A stretch of DNA of 64,000 bases from Paludisphaera rhizosphaerae (GCF_011065895.1 NZ_JAALCR010000004.1:62001-126000); one strand, 5' to 3'. Positions 51,194-61,539 are shown, counted from the first letter of the stretch. Notes: a model not told the origin generated them from the letters alone. A program made the numbers and translations.

Positions 51194-53083
51194 TCAGCGA
51201 TCGAGCCCCAGTTCTGGCATCATCGCGACGACGCCCTCGCGGCGGATCAGTTCCAACCTCCCCAACGCCAGACGAATGGTTCCGGCGCGGGCAGGGTCGA
51301 TCGCCTTCAACAGCGGCGCCGCGGCCTCCAGGAGGATCGAACCTGAGGCGGGCGTACGAACCAGCCCTTTGCGGTCGTCGTCCGAGGATTGCTCCAGAAT
51401 CTCCTCGATGACCGACTTCGCCTTGGGGACGGCGCGGACGTCGTATTCAGTGATCTTGGCCAGGCCGGCGGCATGCGTGACAGCGTCGTGGAAGCCGCCG
51501 AGGCGGTCGATCAGTCCCAGTTCCAGGGCCTGCTTGCCCGTGTAGACGCGGCCGCCGGCGAGATCGTCGATCGGCTTCTTGAGCTTGCCGCCTCGGATGG
51601 CGACGACGTGTCCCTTGAACTCGCCGTAGATTTCGTTCATATAATCTTGCATCTTCTGCCGCTCCGCGGGCGTGAAGAGATCGCCGGTGGAGAGCATGCC
51701 GGCGTTCTGGCCGCGGCGGTAAGGCTTGAACGTCACCCCGAGCCGATCGAAGAGGCCGTTGACCGCAACCTTACCGCTGACAACGCCGATGGAGCCCGTG
51801 ATCGTGGTCTCGTCGGCGAAAACGGCGTCAGTGCCGCAGGCCACATAGTAGCCGCCGCTGCCGGCGACGTTCCCCATCGAAACGACCAGGGTTTTTTTCG
51901 CCTTCACGCGACGGGTGGCGTCGAGGATGATCTCGCTGGCCAGGGCCGAGCCACCCGGCGAATCCACCCGCAGGACGACCGCCTTGATGGCGTCGTCGTT
52001 GGCCGCATCATCGAGGGCGCGGCGAATCGAGACGCCGGCGGCCTCGCCGTCCTGGAAGACGGACATGCCCCCCGACTTCTCCAGCACGATCGGCCCGTCG
52101 ACGTAGACCACGCCCACAGCAGGCTTCTGCTTGTCGACCTTCGAAGCCGCCATCACCTCGCCGAGGAACCTGAAGATCCCAAACGGGTTCGTCGCGTCGA
52201 GCTTGGGCTCCTCCTTCTTGCCGTACTTGCGGTCGATCACGACGTCGCCGCCGTACGTCTTCTTGAGGTACGCCTCCAGGTCCTGGCGATGCTCGACGGC
52301 GTCGATCACGCCGAGCGCCCTGGCCTTCTCCGCCGTGTGCGGGCCGCTGTCGATCCAGGCCTTGACCAACTCAGGATCGACCTTCCGGCTGGCGGCGACC
52401 CGGGCGACCATCGTGTCGAAGAGGCTGTCGAGCAGCCAGTTCTGCATCGCGTCGGCCTCCTTGCTAGGGCCGTCGCGCATGAACATCTCGGCGGCGCTCT
52501 TGTAATCCCCGCAGGTGAGGAAGTCGGGCCGGACGCCGACCTTTTCGAGCAGGTTGCGGATGTAGGGCGATTCGCCGTAGAGTCCGGTGATCCAGAGGTC
52601 GCCCGTCGGGACGACGCTCACCCGCGAAGCCGCACTCATGAGGACGTAATGGCTCAGGCTCCCGACCTGATCCGCATGGGCGATCACCGGCTTGCCCGCG
52701 GCCTTCACACGCTCAAACGCCGCGCGGATCTCAGCCACCTGGGAGGAACCAACGGTAGGACTCTCAACCAGAACGACGACCGCCTTGACCGCCGGATCCT
52801 TGGCCGCCTTGTCGAGCCGCTCGATGAGGGGCCAAAGCGGCGTCGAGGTCTCGCCGCCGAGGTTCAGGACCTCGTCGCGGGGCGTCTCCTGAATCGTGCC
52901 GGAGAGCCGAAAGACAGCGACTCGGGCCTTGGGCGGTTCCGGTTTCTTCTCAGGCTCGGCGGGTTTCGACTCGCCCGCCGGCTTCTCCTGAGCGGCGGCC
53001 TTGCCGATCCATGGTCCGGCGGCGACCGCAGCGGCGAGCCCGAAGGCCAAGGCCAGGCGGACTCGATATCCGATGTTCGTCAT
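51194..53083 (-). CDS. sppA: Signal peptide peptidase SppA, 67K type
   Basis: ATG 53083 (GAGGA upstream) begins a 629-residue protein with an N-terminal hydrophobic leader, then a Lys/Pro/Glu-rich linker. Two tandem S49 peptidase domains follow: the first (about 50-300) contains GSLSHYVLMSAASRV, the second (about 340-590) contains VDSPGGSALASEI and MGNVAGSGGYYVACG with the probable nucleophile Ser. The length equals that of the E. coli enzyme. It degrades cleaved signal peptides in the inner membrane; the Pro-rich linker after the membrane anchor is longer than usual. Confidence 0.93.
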   Translation of the reverse strand: MTNIGYRVRLALAFGLAAAVAAGPWIGKAAAQEKPAGESKPAEPEKKPEPPKARVAVFRLSGTIQETPRDEVLNLGGETSTPLWPLIERLDKAAKDPAVKAVVVLVESPTVGSSQVAEIRAAFERVKAAGKPVIAHADQVGSLSHYVLMSAASRVSVVPTGDLWITGLYGESPYIRNLLEKVGVRPDFLTCGDYKSAAEMFMRDGPSKEADAMQNWLLDSLFDTMVARVAASRKVDPELVKAWIDSGPHTAEKARALGVIDAVEHRQDLEAYLKKTYGGDVVIDRKYGKKEEPKLDATNPFGIFRFLGEVMAASKVDKQKPAVGVVYVDGPIVLEKSGGMSVFQDGEAAGVSIRRALDDAANDDAIKAVVLRVDSPGGSALASEIILDATRRVKAKKTLVVSMGNVAGSGGYYVACGTDAVFADETTITGSIGVVSGKVAVNGLFDRLGVTFKPYRRGQNAGMLSTGDLFTPAERQKMQDYMNEIYGEFKGHVVAIRGGKLKKPIDDLAGGRVYTGKQALELGLIDRLGGFHDAVTHAAGLAKITEYDVRAVPKAKSVIEEILEQSSDDDRKGLVRTPASGSILLEAAAPLLKAIDPARAGTIRLALGRLELIRREGVVAMMPELGLDR

Positions 53084-53268
53084 GGGTGATCGTCCTCGAT
53101 GAATTCGCGCGTCATGCTCAGCTTCCATGCACCCGAACGTCGACCGGCCCGCGGACGCGCCGCGACGCGGGAGGTCGATCGGGTATTCGACGCAGGCCGC
53201 CGGTTCTTGAGCCGACCGCCGAGCCACATGGTAGGGGCTGCTCGCGAGCGAGGCAATCCAGCGGCGCG

Positions 53269-54354
53269 TCAGTCGAAGAGCCGGAGTTGCTCATCGGGTT
53301 TCGTCGGCCGGCGAAATGCACCGGCCGAGACCGGCCACGGCGTCACGTTGAGGTCGAGCCGGCGGCAGGTCGTCTTGAAGAGTCGGGCGATGACGTCGGC
53401 GATCGGGCCTTCGCCCCGCATACGCTCGCCGAAACGGGAGTCGTAGAGCTTGCCGCCGTGCATCGAGCGGATTCGATCGAGCACCTTGTCCTTCGCATCG
53501 GGGTGGTGCCGTTCGAGCCAGTCGGTGAACAGCGGAGCCACGGCCATTGGCAGGCGAACGGCGACGTACCCGGCGAAGCGAGCCCCGGCCTTCGCGGCGG
53601 CCTCGAGGATCGCCGGCATCTCATGATCGGTCAGCCCGGGGATCACAGGCGCGACGAGGACCCCCGTCGGAACGCCGGCCTCCGAGAGCGCCCGGATCGC
53701 CGCCAGCCTTCCGGCGGGACGACTGGTGCGCGGCTCCAAATCAGCGGCCATCGCCGGATTCAACGTCGTGATCGAGAGGAACACTCCCGCCGCCCGGTCC
53801 CGGGCCAAATCGGCGAGCACCTCCATGTCGCGAACCACGAGTCGGTTCTTGGTCACGATCGTCACCGCCTGGCGATACTCGGCCATGACTTCCAGGCAGC
53901 CTCGGGTGAGGCGGAGCTTTCGCTCGATGGGCTGATAGGGGTCGGTGACGCCGCTCATCGCCAGAACGCGGGGTCGCCATTTCGGAGATTCGAGCGCCGC
54001 CCTCAGCAATGCCGGGGCGTCGCGTTTGACCATGATCTTGGTCTCAAAATCCAGACCGGCGGACATGCCGAGATACTCATGCGTCGGCCGGGCGTAGCAG
54101 TAGATGCAGCCGTGTTCGCAGCCGCGATACGGGTTGACGCTGGCGTCGAAACCGACGTCTGGACTCTGGTTCTCGGCGATGATCGAGCGGGAACGGTCGT
54201 CGAGAAACTCAGTCTCGGGACGGCGCAGCCCCTCCAGGTACTCGGCGTCATCCTGAACGGTCTCCAGCTCGATCTCGCTGTGAAGGGGATCGAAGCGGTT
54301 CGGGGGGTTGTAGCCGGCCCCGCGGCCCTTCGGTGGGATGCGTTCGCCGCTCAT
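53269..54354 (-). CDS. Radical SAM protein, PA0069/Rv2578c family
   Basis: The 361-residue protein contains the radical SAM motif CEHGCIYC (C79, C83, C86) preceded by DVGFDASVNPYRG and followed by YARPTHEYLG, the signature of the PA0069 family related to spore photoproduct lyase. Further landmarks are SGVTDPYQPIERKL and VTKNRLVVRD. The C terminus ends in a PCNA-clamp-like QLRLFD motif. The family's reaction is not established; DNA repair has been suggested because of the lyase relationship. It stands alone. Confidence 0.9.
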   Translation of the reverse strand: MSGERIPPKGRGAGYNPPNRFDPLHSEIELETVQDDAEYLEGLRRPETEFLDDRSRSIIAENQSPDVGFDASVNPYRGCEHGCIYCYARPTHEYLGMSAGLDFETKIMVKRDAPALLRAALESPKWRPRVLAMSGVTDPYQPIERKLRLTRGCLEVMAEYRQAVTIVTKNRLVVRDMEVLADLARDRAAGVFLSITTLNPAMAADLEPRTSRPAGRLAAIRALSEAGVPTGVLVAPVIPGLTDHEMPAILEAAAKAGARFAGYVAVRLPMAVAPLFTDWLERHHPDAKDKVLDRIRSMHGGKLYDSRFGERMRGEGPIADVIARLFKTTCRRLDLNVTPWPVSAGAFRRPTKPDEQLRLFD

Positions 54355-54508
54355 AGCTGCACCTCGCGATCAATCCGACGCTCCGGGAATCCTTTCGACG
54401 ACGCGCCTTCCTCCCCCGGCGAGGCGAGTCTACCACGCCCTGAATCAGTGTACAACTGAATAGACAAAGAAAGCTGACAAGCCGTTGAAAGCGAGGTCGC
54501 GAAACGAG

Positions 54509-54547
54509 AACGACCCTGGCGCGTCGGGGAGACGAGCCAGGGTCGTT
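54509..54547 (-). terminator. Terminator-like hairpin after the DUF1559/lipoprotein pair (copy 2)
   Basis: AACGACCCTGGC (54509-54520) pairs perfectly with GCCAGGGTCGTT (54536-54547). In the minus direction CTCGTTTCG follows, a weak U-run. It ends the two-gene unit. Confidence 0.75.
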
Positions 54548-54577
54548 GGTCGGATCCTTGGGTTCGGTTTTACAAGC

Positions 54578-54808
54578 TCAACGCTTGGCCTTGCCTCGGG
54601 CGGGAGCGGATCGAGCGGCTTCCGATCGCTCGGCGTCGGCGATGGCGTTTTGCTCGGACTGGGATTCAGAGAGAGCGTCGGCGCTGATGGGAGGAGCCGA
54701 GTTCGGGTCCTTCAGATAGCTCGGGGCCTCTTCGCCGCCGCAGCCGGCGAAGAGAACCACGATGGAGGCCAGCAGCACGACGACAGTCAGGGCGTTCGTA
54801 CGGTTCAT
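54578..54808 (-). CDS. Small lipoprotein downstream of DUF1559
   Basis: The 76-residue product has a lipoprotein signal with lipobox FAGC (Cys about 23) followed by a short, disordered, Ser/Ala/Glu-rich mature part ending in a basic ARGKAKR. It starts 43 bp after the DUF1559 stop. The sequence after the lipobox (GGEEAPSYLKDPNS) is like the short lipoproteins commonly paired with DUF1559 genes. Function is unknown. Confidence 0.75.
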   Translation of the reverse strand: MNRTNALTVVVLLASIVVLFAGCGGEEAPSYLKDPNSAPPISADALSESQSEQNAIADAERSEAARSAPARGKAKR

Positions 54809-54851
54809 TGGGCGTTCTTCGGTTCTAGATCCAGAGGGTATCTCGACGGGT

Positions 54852-55952
54852 TCAGAACTCGTCGGAGCTGAGGACTTCCTGGTCGTCGATGACGGCCAGC
54901 TTCCGGAAGGCCGTGGGATTGACCGAGAACTTGATGAAGTGGACCGAGCCGTCGCCCATGAGAGCGTTCAGGCCGCCGGGGTGCGGGCCGCCGAACTGGT
55001 GCCGCCAGAGGGTGGAGCCGGTGTTGGGCGAGGTCGGAGTGTTGCAAACGCCGTTGAGGTACGGAGCCTGGTTGTCCGGCAGCGGGAAGAAGTGCCAGCG
55101 GATGCAGTCCTCGTCCCAGCCGCTGTTCTGCCAGGCTTCGTTGTCGCCGCCGTCGGTCCCCTGCGCCTTCTCGGGGAGACTCTTCTCGGCGAAGACGATC
55201 GAATTCGAGGTACCGTCCTTGAAGTCGCCCCAGTAGCGCTTTGCGCCGAGGCCGGACCAGACGATGGCGCCGCGGTAGCCGGGCTTGTTGCCCCGGTTGA
55301 TTTCCCCGTTGTCGTACAGGCGGATGCCCAGCTCAGGAGACATGCCGTTCGGGGCGGCCGGGATGAACGCGGTGCCCGAGCAGCCGAAGTAGGGCCCCTG
55401 ACGGAAGCCGGCGCAGCCGGCGTAGTCGTTCATGGCGCGGGCTGTCGTCGGGTTGGTCCCATAGCGGGCGTTGGTCCGGCGCGAGGGGCAGTAGAACCCC
55501 GGGACGGCCGTCGCGGCGACCTGGGTCGCGAGGGCCGCGTTGGGAGCCGCCGCCTGCTCGGTCGGCGTGGCCGTCAGGTTGGCCAGGTTGTAGAGGCTCT
55601 GCTGCTCCATGTAGGGCAGGATCTTAAAGAACTGATTCCAGCCTCTCGCCGTCGTCGCGTTGCAGCAGACGTCGGTGCCGGTCTTGGTGTAGTTGGCGAG
55701 GTCCGCGGGCGTCGAGGGGTCGCCGTCGTACGGGCCCTGGGGAAGGTGGCCGTTGGCGCTCTCGAAATTAGCGACGCCCAGGCCCATCTGTTTCAGGTTG
55801 TTCGTGCATTGCGCACGGCGGGCGGCTTCGCGGGCGGACTGGACGGCGGGCAGGAGCAAGGCGATCAAGACGGCGATGATCGCGATGACGACGAGCAGTT
55901 CGATGAGGGTGAACCCGTTGCGGTTCGACCCGGAGGGGCGAGGCGAAGACAC
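54852..55952 (-). CDS. DUF1559 prepilin-like protein (copy 2)
   Basis: The start is GTG 55952, with GGAG 9 nt upstream, immediately before the prepilin leader ([19 protein letters not shown]); the frame continues further upstream but without a credible start. The 366-residue product has the same DUF1559 landmarks as copy 1: [53 protein letters not shown] and the C-terminal [19 protein letters not shown]. More cysteines than in copy 1 suggest disulfides. The gene is followed by a small lipoprotein. Confidence 0.93.
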   Translation of the reverse strand: MSSPRPSGSNRNGFTLIELLVVIAIIAVLIALLLPAVQSAREAARRAQCTNNLKQMGLGVANFESANGHLPQGPYDGDPSTPADLANYTKTGTDVCCNATTARGWNQFFKILPYMEQQSLYNLANLTATPTEQAAAPNAALATQVAATAVPGFYCPSRRTNARYGTNPTTARAMNDYAGCAGFRQGPYFGCSGTAFIPAAPNGMSPELGIRLYDNGEINRGNKPGYRGAIVWSGLGAKRYWGDFKDGTSNSIVFAEKSLPEKAQGTDGGDNEAWQNSGWDEDCIRWHFFPLPDNQAPYLNGVCNTPTSPNTGSTLWRHQFGGPHPGGLNALMGDGSVHFIKFSVNPTAFRKLAVIDDQEVLSSDEF

Positions 55953-56110
55953 TATCTCGTACTCCCATGTCTCGGCCTGGACGCAAGGTCCAACAAAGGA
56001 CCAAGCGCCCAGGTGGCAGGCGTCGGTAAGACGGAGATAGAGATAGCACAAGCCTGTTAAGGCCAGATGGACGATCGATGAAGAGAGGCGACGTGTTCGA
56101 TGAAACGTCG

Positions 56111-57370
56111 TCACGACCCGGCCGCGACAGCCCACTCGGTCTCTTCGGCCTGCCCCCGGCGACGTTCGACCACCGTGGAGACCGCCAGGGAAATTGTTGC
56201 GAAGCAGGCCATCGTCAGGGCCATCGCCCGGGGCGTGCCGTCGCTGGCCAATCCGACCGCCGCACCGGCCGCCGCGCCGACCGCGAACTGCAAGGCCCCC
56301 AGCAAGGCCGAGGCCACCCCGGCGTGGTCGGGAAACGGGGCCATCACCGCCGCCGTGGCGTTCGGCAGGATCAGGCCGATCATCGACAGCGACAAGAAGA
56401 TCGTCGCCAGGAAGATCGAGAACCCGCCGACGCCGGTCCAGGCGAGGCTCGCCATCAAGACGGCCGCAACCGCATTGACTCTCGAAGCACCTCGCAGGAT
56501 GCCGTGGGTGTCAAAATACCGCGAGAGGCGACGATTGACCTGCGCCGCGCCGATCAGACCGATCGCGTTGCCCGCGAACACGACGTTGAACGCCGTCTGC
56601 GAGAGCTGGAAGTGCTTCAGGAACATCGACGGCGCCGCGGTGACGTACGCAAAGATCATCCCCAGCGCCAGGCTGGAGGGAATCGCGTAGCCAAGGAAGC
56701 GTCGATCGGTGAAGACCTCGACATAGCGAGGGGCGATCGAGACCGCTGGCTCACGATCACGGCGGTCGTCCGCCAGGGTCTCGGGCATATCGAGAAGGAC
56801 CCCCGCCCCGCAGACGCAGGCGAAGAGCGCCAGCGACCAGAAGATCGCCGGCCAACCGCCGAACACCATGACCCACGCACCGAGCGAGGGAGAAATGATC
56901 GGCGCGACGCCGATCACCAGCATGAGCATGGAGTAGACCCGAGCCGAATCGCCCTCCTCATAGACGTCGCGAACCACCGCGCGGGCGACGACCATCCCCG
57001 TCGCGCCGGCCAGTCCCATGATGAACCGAGCGGCGATCAGAGCCTCGATCGACCGCGTGAAGGCGCAGACGACCGACGCCGCCGCGAACGCCGCAGCGCC
57101 GAACAGGAGTGGCTTGCGTCGCCCGATACGGTCGGAGATCGGCCCGCAAATAAGCTGGCCGATCGCCAGGCCGGCGAGGAACAAAGAGAGAGTCAACTCG
57201 ACCCGCCCGCCGCCGGCGTGCAGGTCGCGGCCGATCTCCGGGAAGGCCGGCAGGTACATGTCGATCCCGAGCGGCCCGAAGGCGTCCAGCAGACCGAGCA
57301 AGATCAGAAAGCGAAGGCCGAGGCCGGCCCCCTTGGAGTCGAGGCGGTTCGGCGTCTCGTCGTGAGTCAT
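56111..57370 (-). CDS. MFS multidrug exporter, Bcr/CflA family
   Basis: The 419-residue protein has twelve hydrophobic segments and the MFS motif A between segments two and three ([17 protein letters not shown]). [14 protein letters not shown] in helix one is the Bcr/CflA signature, and the [17 protein letters not shown] segment matches the drug:H+ antiporter motif C region. It exports hydrophobic drugs or metabolites across the inner membrane. ATG 57370 lacks a strong ribosome-binding site. It is transcribed with, or close behind, the pseudouridine synthase (108 bp). Confidence 0.9.
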   Translation of the reverse strand: MTHDETPNRLDSKGAGLGLRFLILLGLLDAFGPLGIDMYLPAFPEIGRDLHAGGGRVELTLSLFLAGLAIGQLICGPISDRIGRRKPLLFGAAAFAAASVVCAFTRSIEALIAARFIMGLAGATGMVVARAVVRDVYEEGDSARVYSMLMLVIGVAPIISPSLGAWVMVFGGWPAIFWSLALFACVCGAGVLLDMPETLADDRRDREPAVSIAPRYVEVFTDRRFLGYAIPSSLALGMIFAYVTAAPSMFLKHFQLSQTAFNVVFAGNAIGLIGAAQVNRRLSRYFDTHGILRGASRVNAVAAVLMASLAWTGVGGFSIFLATIFLSLSMIGLILPNATAAVMAPFPDHAGVASALLGALQFAVGAAAGAAVGLASDGTPRAMALTMACFATISLAVSTVVERRRGQAEETEWAVAAGS

Positions 57371-57478
57371 CAGGAGAACAATTCCGGCGGGGTTCAGAGA
57401 GCCGAGGGAGGAGGATCGGCGTGGGATTTCATGGGGTTGATGAATGAATCGTAGAGCGTAAGGCAAGAGGCTGCGTGA

Positions 57479-58093
57479 TCATCGCCGGCGCGGAGGCCGT
57501 CGGGAACGTGTCCCGGGCGAGCCGAGGATCGATCGAAGGGCCGCACTCTCGTCCGCGGATAGTTCCGCCCATCCTCCCGGCTCCAGCCCTTCCAGCGTGA
57601 CGCCGCCGATCGCCCATCGGACGAGCCGCAAGGTCGGGAAGCCAACGGCGGCGGTCATCCGCCTGACCTGACGATTCCGGCCCTCGCGAAGCGTCAAGCG
57701 GATCCAGGCGGTCGGGACGTTCTTACGAAACCGGATCGGCACGGGACGTTCGGGAAGTTCAGGGGGCTCGGGGAGTAGTTCCACCTCGGCCGGTCTGGTC
57801 AGGCCGTCGGCGAGCGTGACGCCGCTGCGGAGAGCTTCGAGCGCCGGTTCGTCTGGGACTCGCTCGACCTGAACGAGATACGTCTTGGGATGCTCAAAAC
57901 GAGGATCGGTCAGCCTGTGGGCGAGCGAGCCGTCATCGGTCAGAAGCAGCAGCCCCTCGCTGTCGCGATCCAGGCGCCCCGCGGCGTAAACGTTGGGGAT
58001 GGAAACGAAGTCCGCGAGCGTGGCCCGTCCCAGGTCGTCGGTGAACTGGCAGAGGACGTCGTAAGGCTTGAACAGCTTCAAAGTTCGAGACAT
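57479..58093 (-). CDS. rRNA pseudouridine synthase, RsuA family (RluE-like)
   Basis: The 204-residue protein has the RsuA/RluB/E/F catalytic motif GRLDRDSEGLLLLT (Asp about 42) and the C-terminal EGRNRQVRRMTAAVGFPTLRL. It starts directly with TLKLFKPYDVLCQFTD and has no N-terminal S4 domain, as in RluE. That family isomerises a uridine of 23S rRNA (U2457 in E. coli). ATG 58093 was chosen; an upstream extension overlaps the divergent MscS gene. The C terminus is Arg-rich (RSRRPPRRR). Confidence 0.9.
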   Translation of the reverse strand: MSRTLKLFKPYDVLCQFTDDLGRATLADFVSIPNVYAAGRLDRDSEGLLLLTDDGSLAHRLTDPRFEHPKTYLVQVERVPDEPALEALRSGVTLADGLTRPAEVELLPEPPELPERPVPIRFRKNVPTAWIRLTLREGRNRQVRRMTAAVGFPTLRLVRWAIGGVTLEGLEPGGWAELSADESAALRSILGSPGTRSRRPPRRR

Positions 58094-58313
58094 TGATGTC
58101 GTTCCCGCTGCGAGGCTCCCTCCGGCGCGACATTTGCAGCCCTTGGCAACCTCGGGAATCCCAATGTATAGTCGGTCGCCGCCGACCACCCACCCTTTCT
58201 GCGACGGAATCACGGACGCCGTCGCGTGGCCAGTCATCTCATCGAGGACGCCGTTGACTCCCTCGTTCGACCGCGCCAATGCCCGACCCATCCGTCACCT
58301 CGCCTTCCGACTG

Positions 58314-60533
58314 ATGCTGGCAGTCTGCATCGCTGGTGCCGTTTTGCTCACATCGGGCTGCGAGTATTTCACGTCGGAGCGGCTGGCTAACCTCAAGCCC
58401 GGCAAGCCCGAAGATGCGGCCTCGAGAGTCGGTCCAGATCCACTTGCGACCGGCCCCCTCGGACAGAAGGCCGATCTAGTCGATCCTGTCACCGGCGAAG
58501 CGGCGCGACTCTCCCCGGCCGAGGTCGTGGCGATGCTGGAGCGGATCATCCGCGGCAACCAGCTTGAATTGGACGACCTGGCTCCGCGGCTCGAAGATCA
58601 AGCGGAGAGCGAGGCAGCCCGCGACGTTTTCCAGCACCTGGACGACCTGGCGAAGAGCCTCGAACGCGAAAAGAAGAAGGCGCAGGCCGAGGGTCAACAA
58701 GACCGCGTCGCCGAAATCGAACGCCAGGCCAAAGGTCTGGAGGAGCCCTGGAAGCTCGCGCGTGAACGGCTCGACCTGGACCTCCGTACGCGGATGCTGG
58801 CCCTGGAGCGGGTCAACATCCTCCGGAGCGTCCTAGACCATGACCGTCGGCGCCTAAAAGCCGTTCTGGCCACGGGCGATCTGAGCCGATTTCTCGACGA
58901 GCCCGCAACCGAGGCGTCCCCGACGCCCGCCGCGCCGGGAACGCCCTCGCCCGCTGACGGAGCAACCGCGATCCCACCAGACGCCGCGCCGGCCGCCGCT
59001 CCCGCATCGACCGAGCCATCGACCGACGCGCCCGCCCCGGCGCAGCCCGCCCCCGCGCCGGCTGCCGCGCCCCCCGTGGTTCAGATCCCGATCGTCCCCG
59101 GCCAGCCTCTTGTTCCCAAGGCGGTCGACGCCAAGCAGGCCGCGAAGGACGAGGCGAAGGCCAAGGACGCAACAGCCAAGTCCGACGCCGAAAAGAGAGC
59201 CGAGACGCCCGCCGCCGAAGCCGAGAAGAAGGCCGCCCTCCCTCCCAGCAAGGAGTTGATCTCGGCCAAACAGGATCTCCGGGCCAAGAGCACGACCGTC
59301 CAGAAGCTCCAGGAACGGACGATGACGCTGGACGCGCGGGTGCAGAGTCTCGCCCGATCGCTGGAACTCATTCGCGAACTGGTGCAGCTCTCACGCGAGA
59401 GCGTCGAGAACGCGACCAAAACGCGAGACTTCCTCCAGGCCGAGATGCAGTCGGGACGCCCATCGGCCGCTCTCCAGGCGTGGACCCATGACGGCACCGA
59501 CGCCATGGGCGAGATGAACCGCCGGATTCTCACGGCTTCCGAAGACGTCAAGCGACTGCAGGCCCGGCTCGACGAGATGGTCGAAGAACGGGCGATGGTC
59601 GCCGACGCCCTCCAGAAGACGAGTCTTCGCGCCCAATCGGCCAAGGAGGGGTTGGAAAAGACCCAGGAGAAGGTGGAAGCCCTGGAAAGCCCCTTCTCCT
59701 CGCACAACATCCGGTCCTGGCTTTGGATGCACGGGCCGTCGGTCGTGGGGACGCTCGTCATCATGTCCCTGCTCTACCTGCTTGTGAGCCGCTACTCTCA
59801 CAAGCTGGTCGAGATCTTCGCCGCGCGGGGGTTGCGCGGTTCGAAGGCCGAACGCGACAACCGGATGGAGACGCTCGTCAGCGTACTTCAAAACACCGGC
59901 AGCGCACTCGTGCTGATCGGCGGGACCTCAACCTTATTGAGTCAGGTCGGACTGCCGGTCGCTCCGCTGCTGGGCGGAGCCGCGGTAGCTGGCGTCGCGG
60001 TGGCGTTCGGCGCCCAGAATCTCATCAAGGATTTCTTCTATGGGTTTATGATCCTTCTCGAAAATCAATACAAGCTGAAGGATGTCGTCAAAATCGGCGA
60101 GCACAGCGGCCAGGTGGAGCAGATCACGCTCCGAATGACGGCCCTGCGCGACGGCGACGGCGGGCTGCACTTCCTCCCCAACGGCGCCACCACCTCAGTC
60201 ATCAACATGACTCACGGCTGGTCGAGCGCCTCGTTCGCGGTCCGAATCGCCTGGGAGGAGGACGTCGATCGAGTGATCGCCATCATTCAGGAGCTCGGCA
60301 AGGAGATCCGCCAGGACCCCAAGCTCCGTCTGATGATCGTCGACGACCTGAACATGATGGGCGTCGATGCACTCACCGACAACGCCGTCGTGATCCTGTT
60401 CTCGATCAAGACGCTGCCGCTCCAGCAATGGAACGTCAAGCGAGAGTTCCTCAAGCGGCTGAAGAAGAAGTTCCAGGAGAAGAAGGTGCTTCTGCCTCCG
60501 GTCACCCCGCCGTCAACGCCTCCCGGCGGTTGA
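58314..60533 (+). CDS. MscS-family mechanosensitive channel with lipobox and coiled-coil periplasmic domain
   Basis: ATG 58314 gives a 739-residue protein whose N terminus looks like a lipoprotein signal (MLAVCIAGAVLLTSGC); an in-frame ATG at 58164 exists, but the intervening residues look non-coding. Residues 60-180 and 360-520 are predicted coiled coil, with a Pro/Ala-rich stretch (about 205-300) between. MscS core: a membrane helix (VGTLVIMSLLYLLVS), then GGTSTLLSQVGLPVAPLLGG, the pore-lining AAVAGVAVAFGAQNLIKDFF and LENQYKLKDVVKI, then a cytoplasmic beta domain. It should release solutes under hypo-osmotic shock; the large domain resembles MscK/YbiO-type extensions. Confidence 0.85.
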   Translation: MLAVCIAGAVLLTSGCEYFTSERLANLKPGKPEDAASRVGPDPLATGPLGQKADLVDPVTGEAARLSPAEVVAMLERIIRGNQLELDDLAPRLEDQAESEAARDVFQHLDDLAKSLEREKKKAQAEGQQDRVAEIERQAKGLEEPWKLARERLDLDLRTRMLALERVNILRSVLDHDRRRLKAVLATGDLSRFLDEPATEASPTPAAPGTPSPADGATAIPPDAAPAAAPASTEPSTDAPAPAQPAPAPAAAPPVVQIPIVPGQPLVPKAVDAKQAAKDEAKAKDATAKSDAEKRAETPAAEAEKKAALPPSKELISAKQDLRAKSTTVQKLQERTMTLDARVQSLARSLELIRELVQLSRESVENATKTRDFLQAEMQSGRPSAALQAWTHDGTDAMGEMNRRILTASEDVKRLQARLDEMVEERAMVADALQKTSLRAQSAKEGLEKTQEKVEALESPFSSHNIRSWLWMHGPSVVGTLVIMSLLYLLVSRYSHKLVEIFAARGLRGSKAERDNRMETLVSVLQNTGSALVLIGGTSTLLSQVGLPVAPLLGGAAVAGVAVAFGAQNLIKDFFYGFMILLENQYKLKDVVKIGEHSGQVEQITLRMTALRDGDGGLHFLPNGATTSVINMTHGWSSASFAVRIAWEEDVDRVIAIIQELGKEIRQDPKLRLMIVDDLNMMGVDALTDNAVVILFSIKTLPLQQWNVKREFLKRLKKKFQEKKVLLPPVTPPSTPPGG

Positions 60534-60534
60534 T

Positions 60535-61536
60535 TCACTGGCTCGGCGGGGTCAGCGCCCTTTCGATCGCCTCCAGGCCTTCGACCAATCGGGGGCCGAT
60601 GCGGGTCGTCAGGTTCTCGTCGAGCGCGTGGATCCGACGGTTGCGAATGGCGGGGACGTCTTGCCAGCCGGGACGATTGGTCAGGCGCTTCTGATTCTCT
60701 TCCTCGGACCTGCCCCCGCCCCCCATGAGGCCGAACGTCGCCAGGATGACCTCCGGCGCACGGACAAGGACCTGCTCGTCGCTGGGGGTGGGGTAGTTCG
60801 AGGAAACATCGGCGAAGACGTTCACGCCCCCGGCCTCCTCGATCATCTTTCCGAGGAATGTCCCGGGGCCGACGGTCATCAGCGGATCGTCGTAGAGCAA
60901 GTAGAGCACCTTCGGACGCGCTTCTCGACGATCGGCCACGCGTTTACGGACGGCCTCCAGACGCGTTTCAAACTCGGAAGCCAAACGCTCTGCGTTCTCC
61001 CCACGATCGACGACCCGGCCGACGGCCCGAATGTTGTGCACAACGTCGGCGGGCTTCTCAGCGTCGAAGGCCACGACAGTCAGCCCAAGTTGCTGCAACG
61101 GCTCAATCACCGGCTGCTGGACGCCCGCCGTCGCCAGGACAAGGTCGGGCTTGAGCGCCGTGAGCGTCTCCAGGTTCATACTCCCCGGAGCCATACCGCC
61201 AATCGAGGTTCGCGACTTCACCTCAGGGGGGTAGTCGTCCATCATCGTCACGCCTACGACGAGGTCCCCTGCACCGACGGCGAACAGGATCTCCGTGTTC
61301 GACGGAGCCAGCGAGACCACGCGTTTCGGTGGCGCGGGAATCGTCACCTGTCGCCCTGTTGAGTCGGACACACGCTTCGGCCAGCCGTCGCCCTCGACAC
61401 GGACTGGGCTGAGTAGGCGCGGTTGCGTGGCGGCCTTGGGCTGGTTCGCAGTCGGCGCGGTCGGACCTCGGTTGCAGCCGGCGACGGCCAGTGCGACCGG
61501 CAACAGCGACCAGGCGATACGTCGATATCGATTCAT
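60535..61536 (-). CDS. btuF: Cobalamin ABC transporter substrate-binding lipoprotein (BtuF-like)
   Basis: The 333-residue protein has a lipobox VAGC (Cys about 21) and a periplasmic-binding fold of the BtuF/FhuD class: RVVSLAPSNTEILFAVGAGD, DYPPEVKSRTSIGGM, LETLTALKPDLVLA and the second-lobe KVLYLLYDDPLMTVGPGTF and EAGGVNVFAD. ATG 61536 (GTG 61539 possible) is immediately after the ATPase gene stop. Fourth gene of the B12-riboswitch operon, it delivers cobalamin or a corrinoid to the permease. The family also includes heme and siderophore binders; the riboswitch decides for B12. Confidence 0.9.
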   Translation of the reverse strand: MNRYRRIAWSLLPVALAVAGCNRGPTAPTANQPKAATQPRLLSPVRVEGDGWPKRVSDSTGRQVTIPAPPKRVVSLAPSNTEILFAVGAGDLVVGVTMMDDYPPEVKSRTSIGGMAPGSMNLETLTALKPDLVLATAGVQQPVIEPLQQLGLTVVAFDAEKPADVVHNIRAVGRVVDRGENAERLASEFETRLEAVRKRVADRREARPKVLYLLYDDPLMTVGPGTFLGKMIEEAGGVNVFADVSSNYPTPSDEQVLVRAPEVILATFGLMGGGGRSEEENQKRLTNRPGWQDVPAIRNRRIHALDENLTTRIGPRLVEGLEAIERALTPPSQ

Positions 61537-61539
61537 CAC

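Noticed and set aside
51389-54459. Long plus-strand frames opposite sppA and the radical SAM gene
   Set aside because: Antisense to strongly supported genes; no motifs, no start signals.
54852-56135. Upstream extension of the second DUF1559 gene
   Set aside because: The added 61 codons precede the prepilin leader, which must be near the N terminus; GTG 55952 has a proper GGAG.
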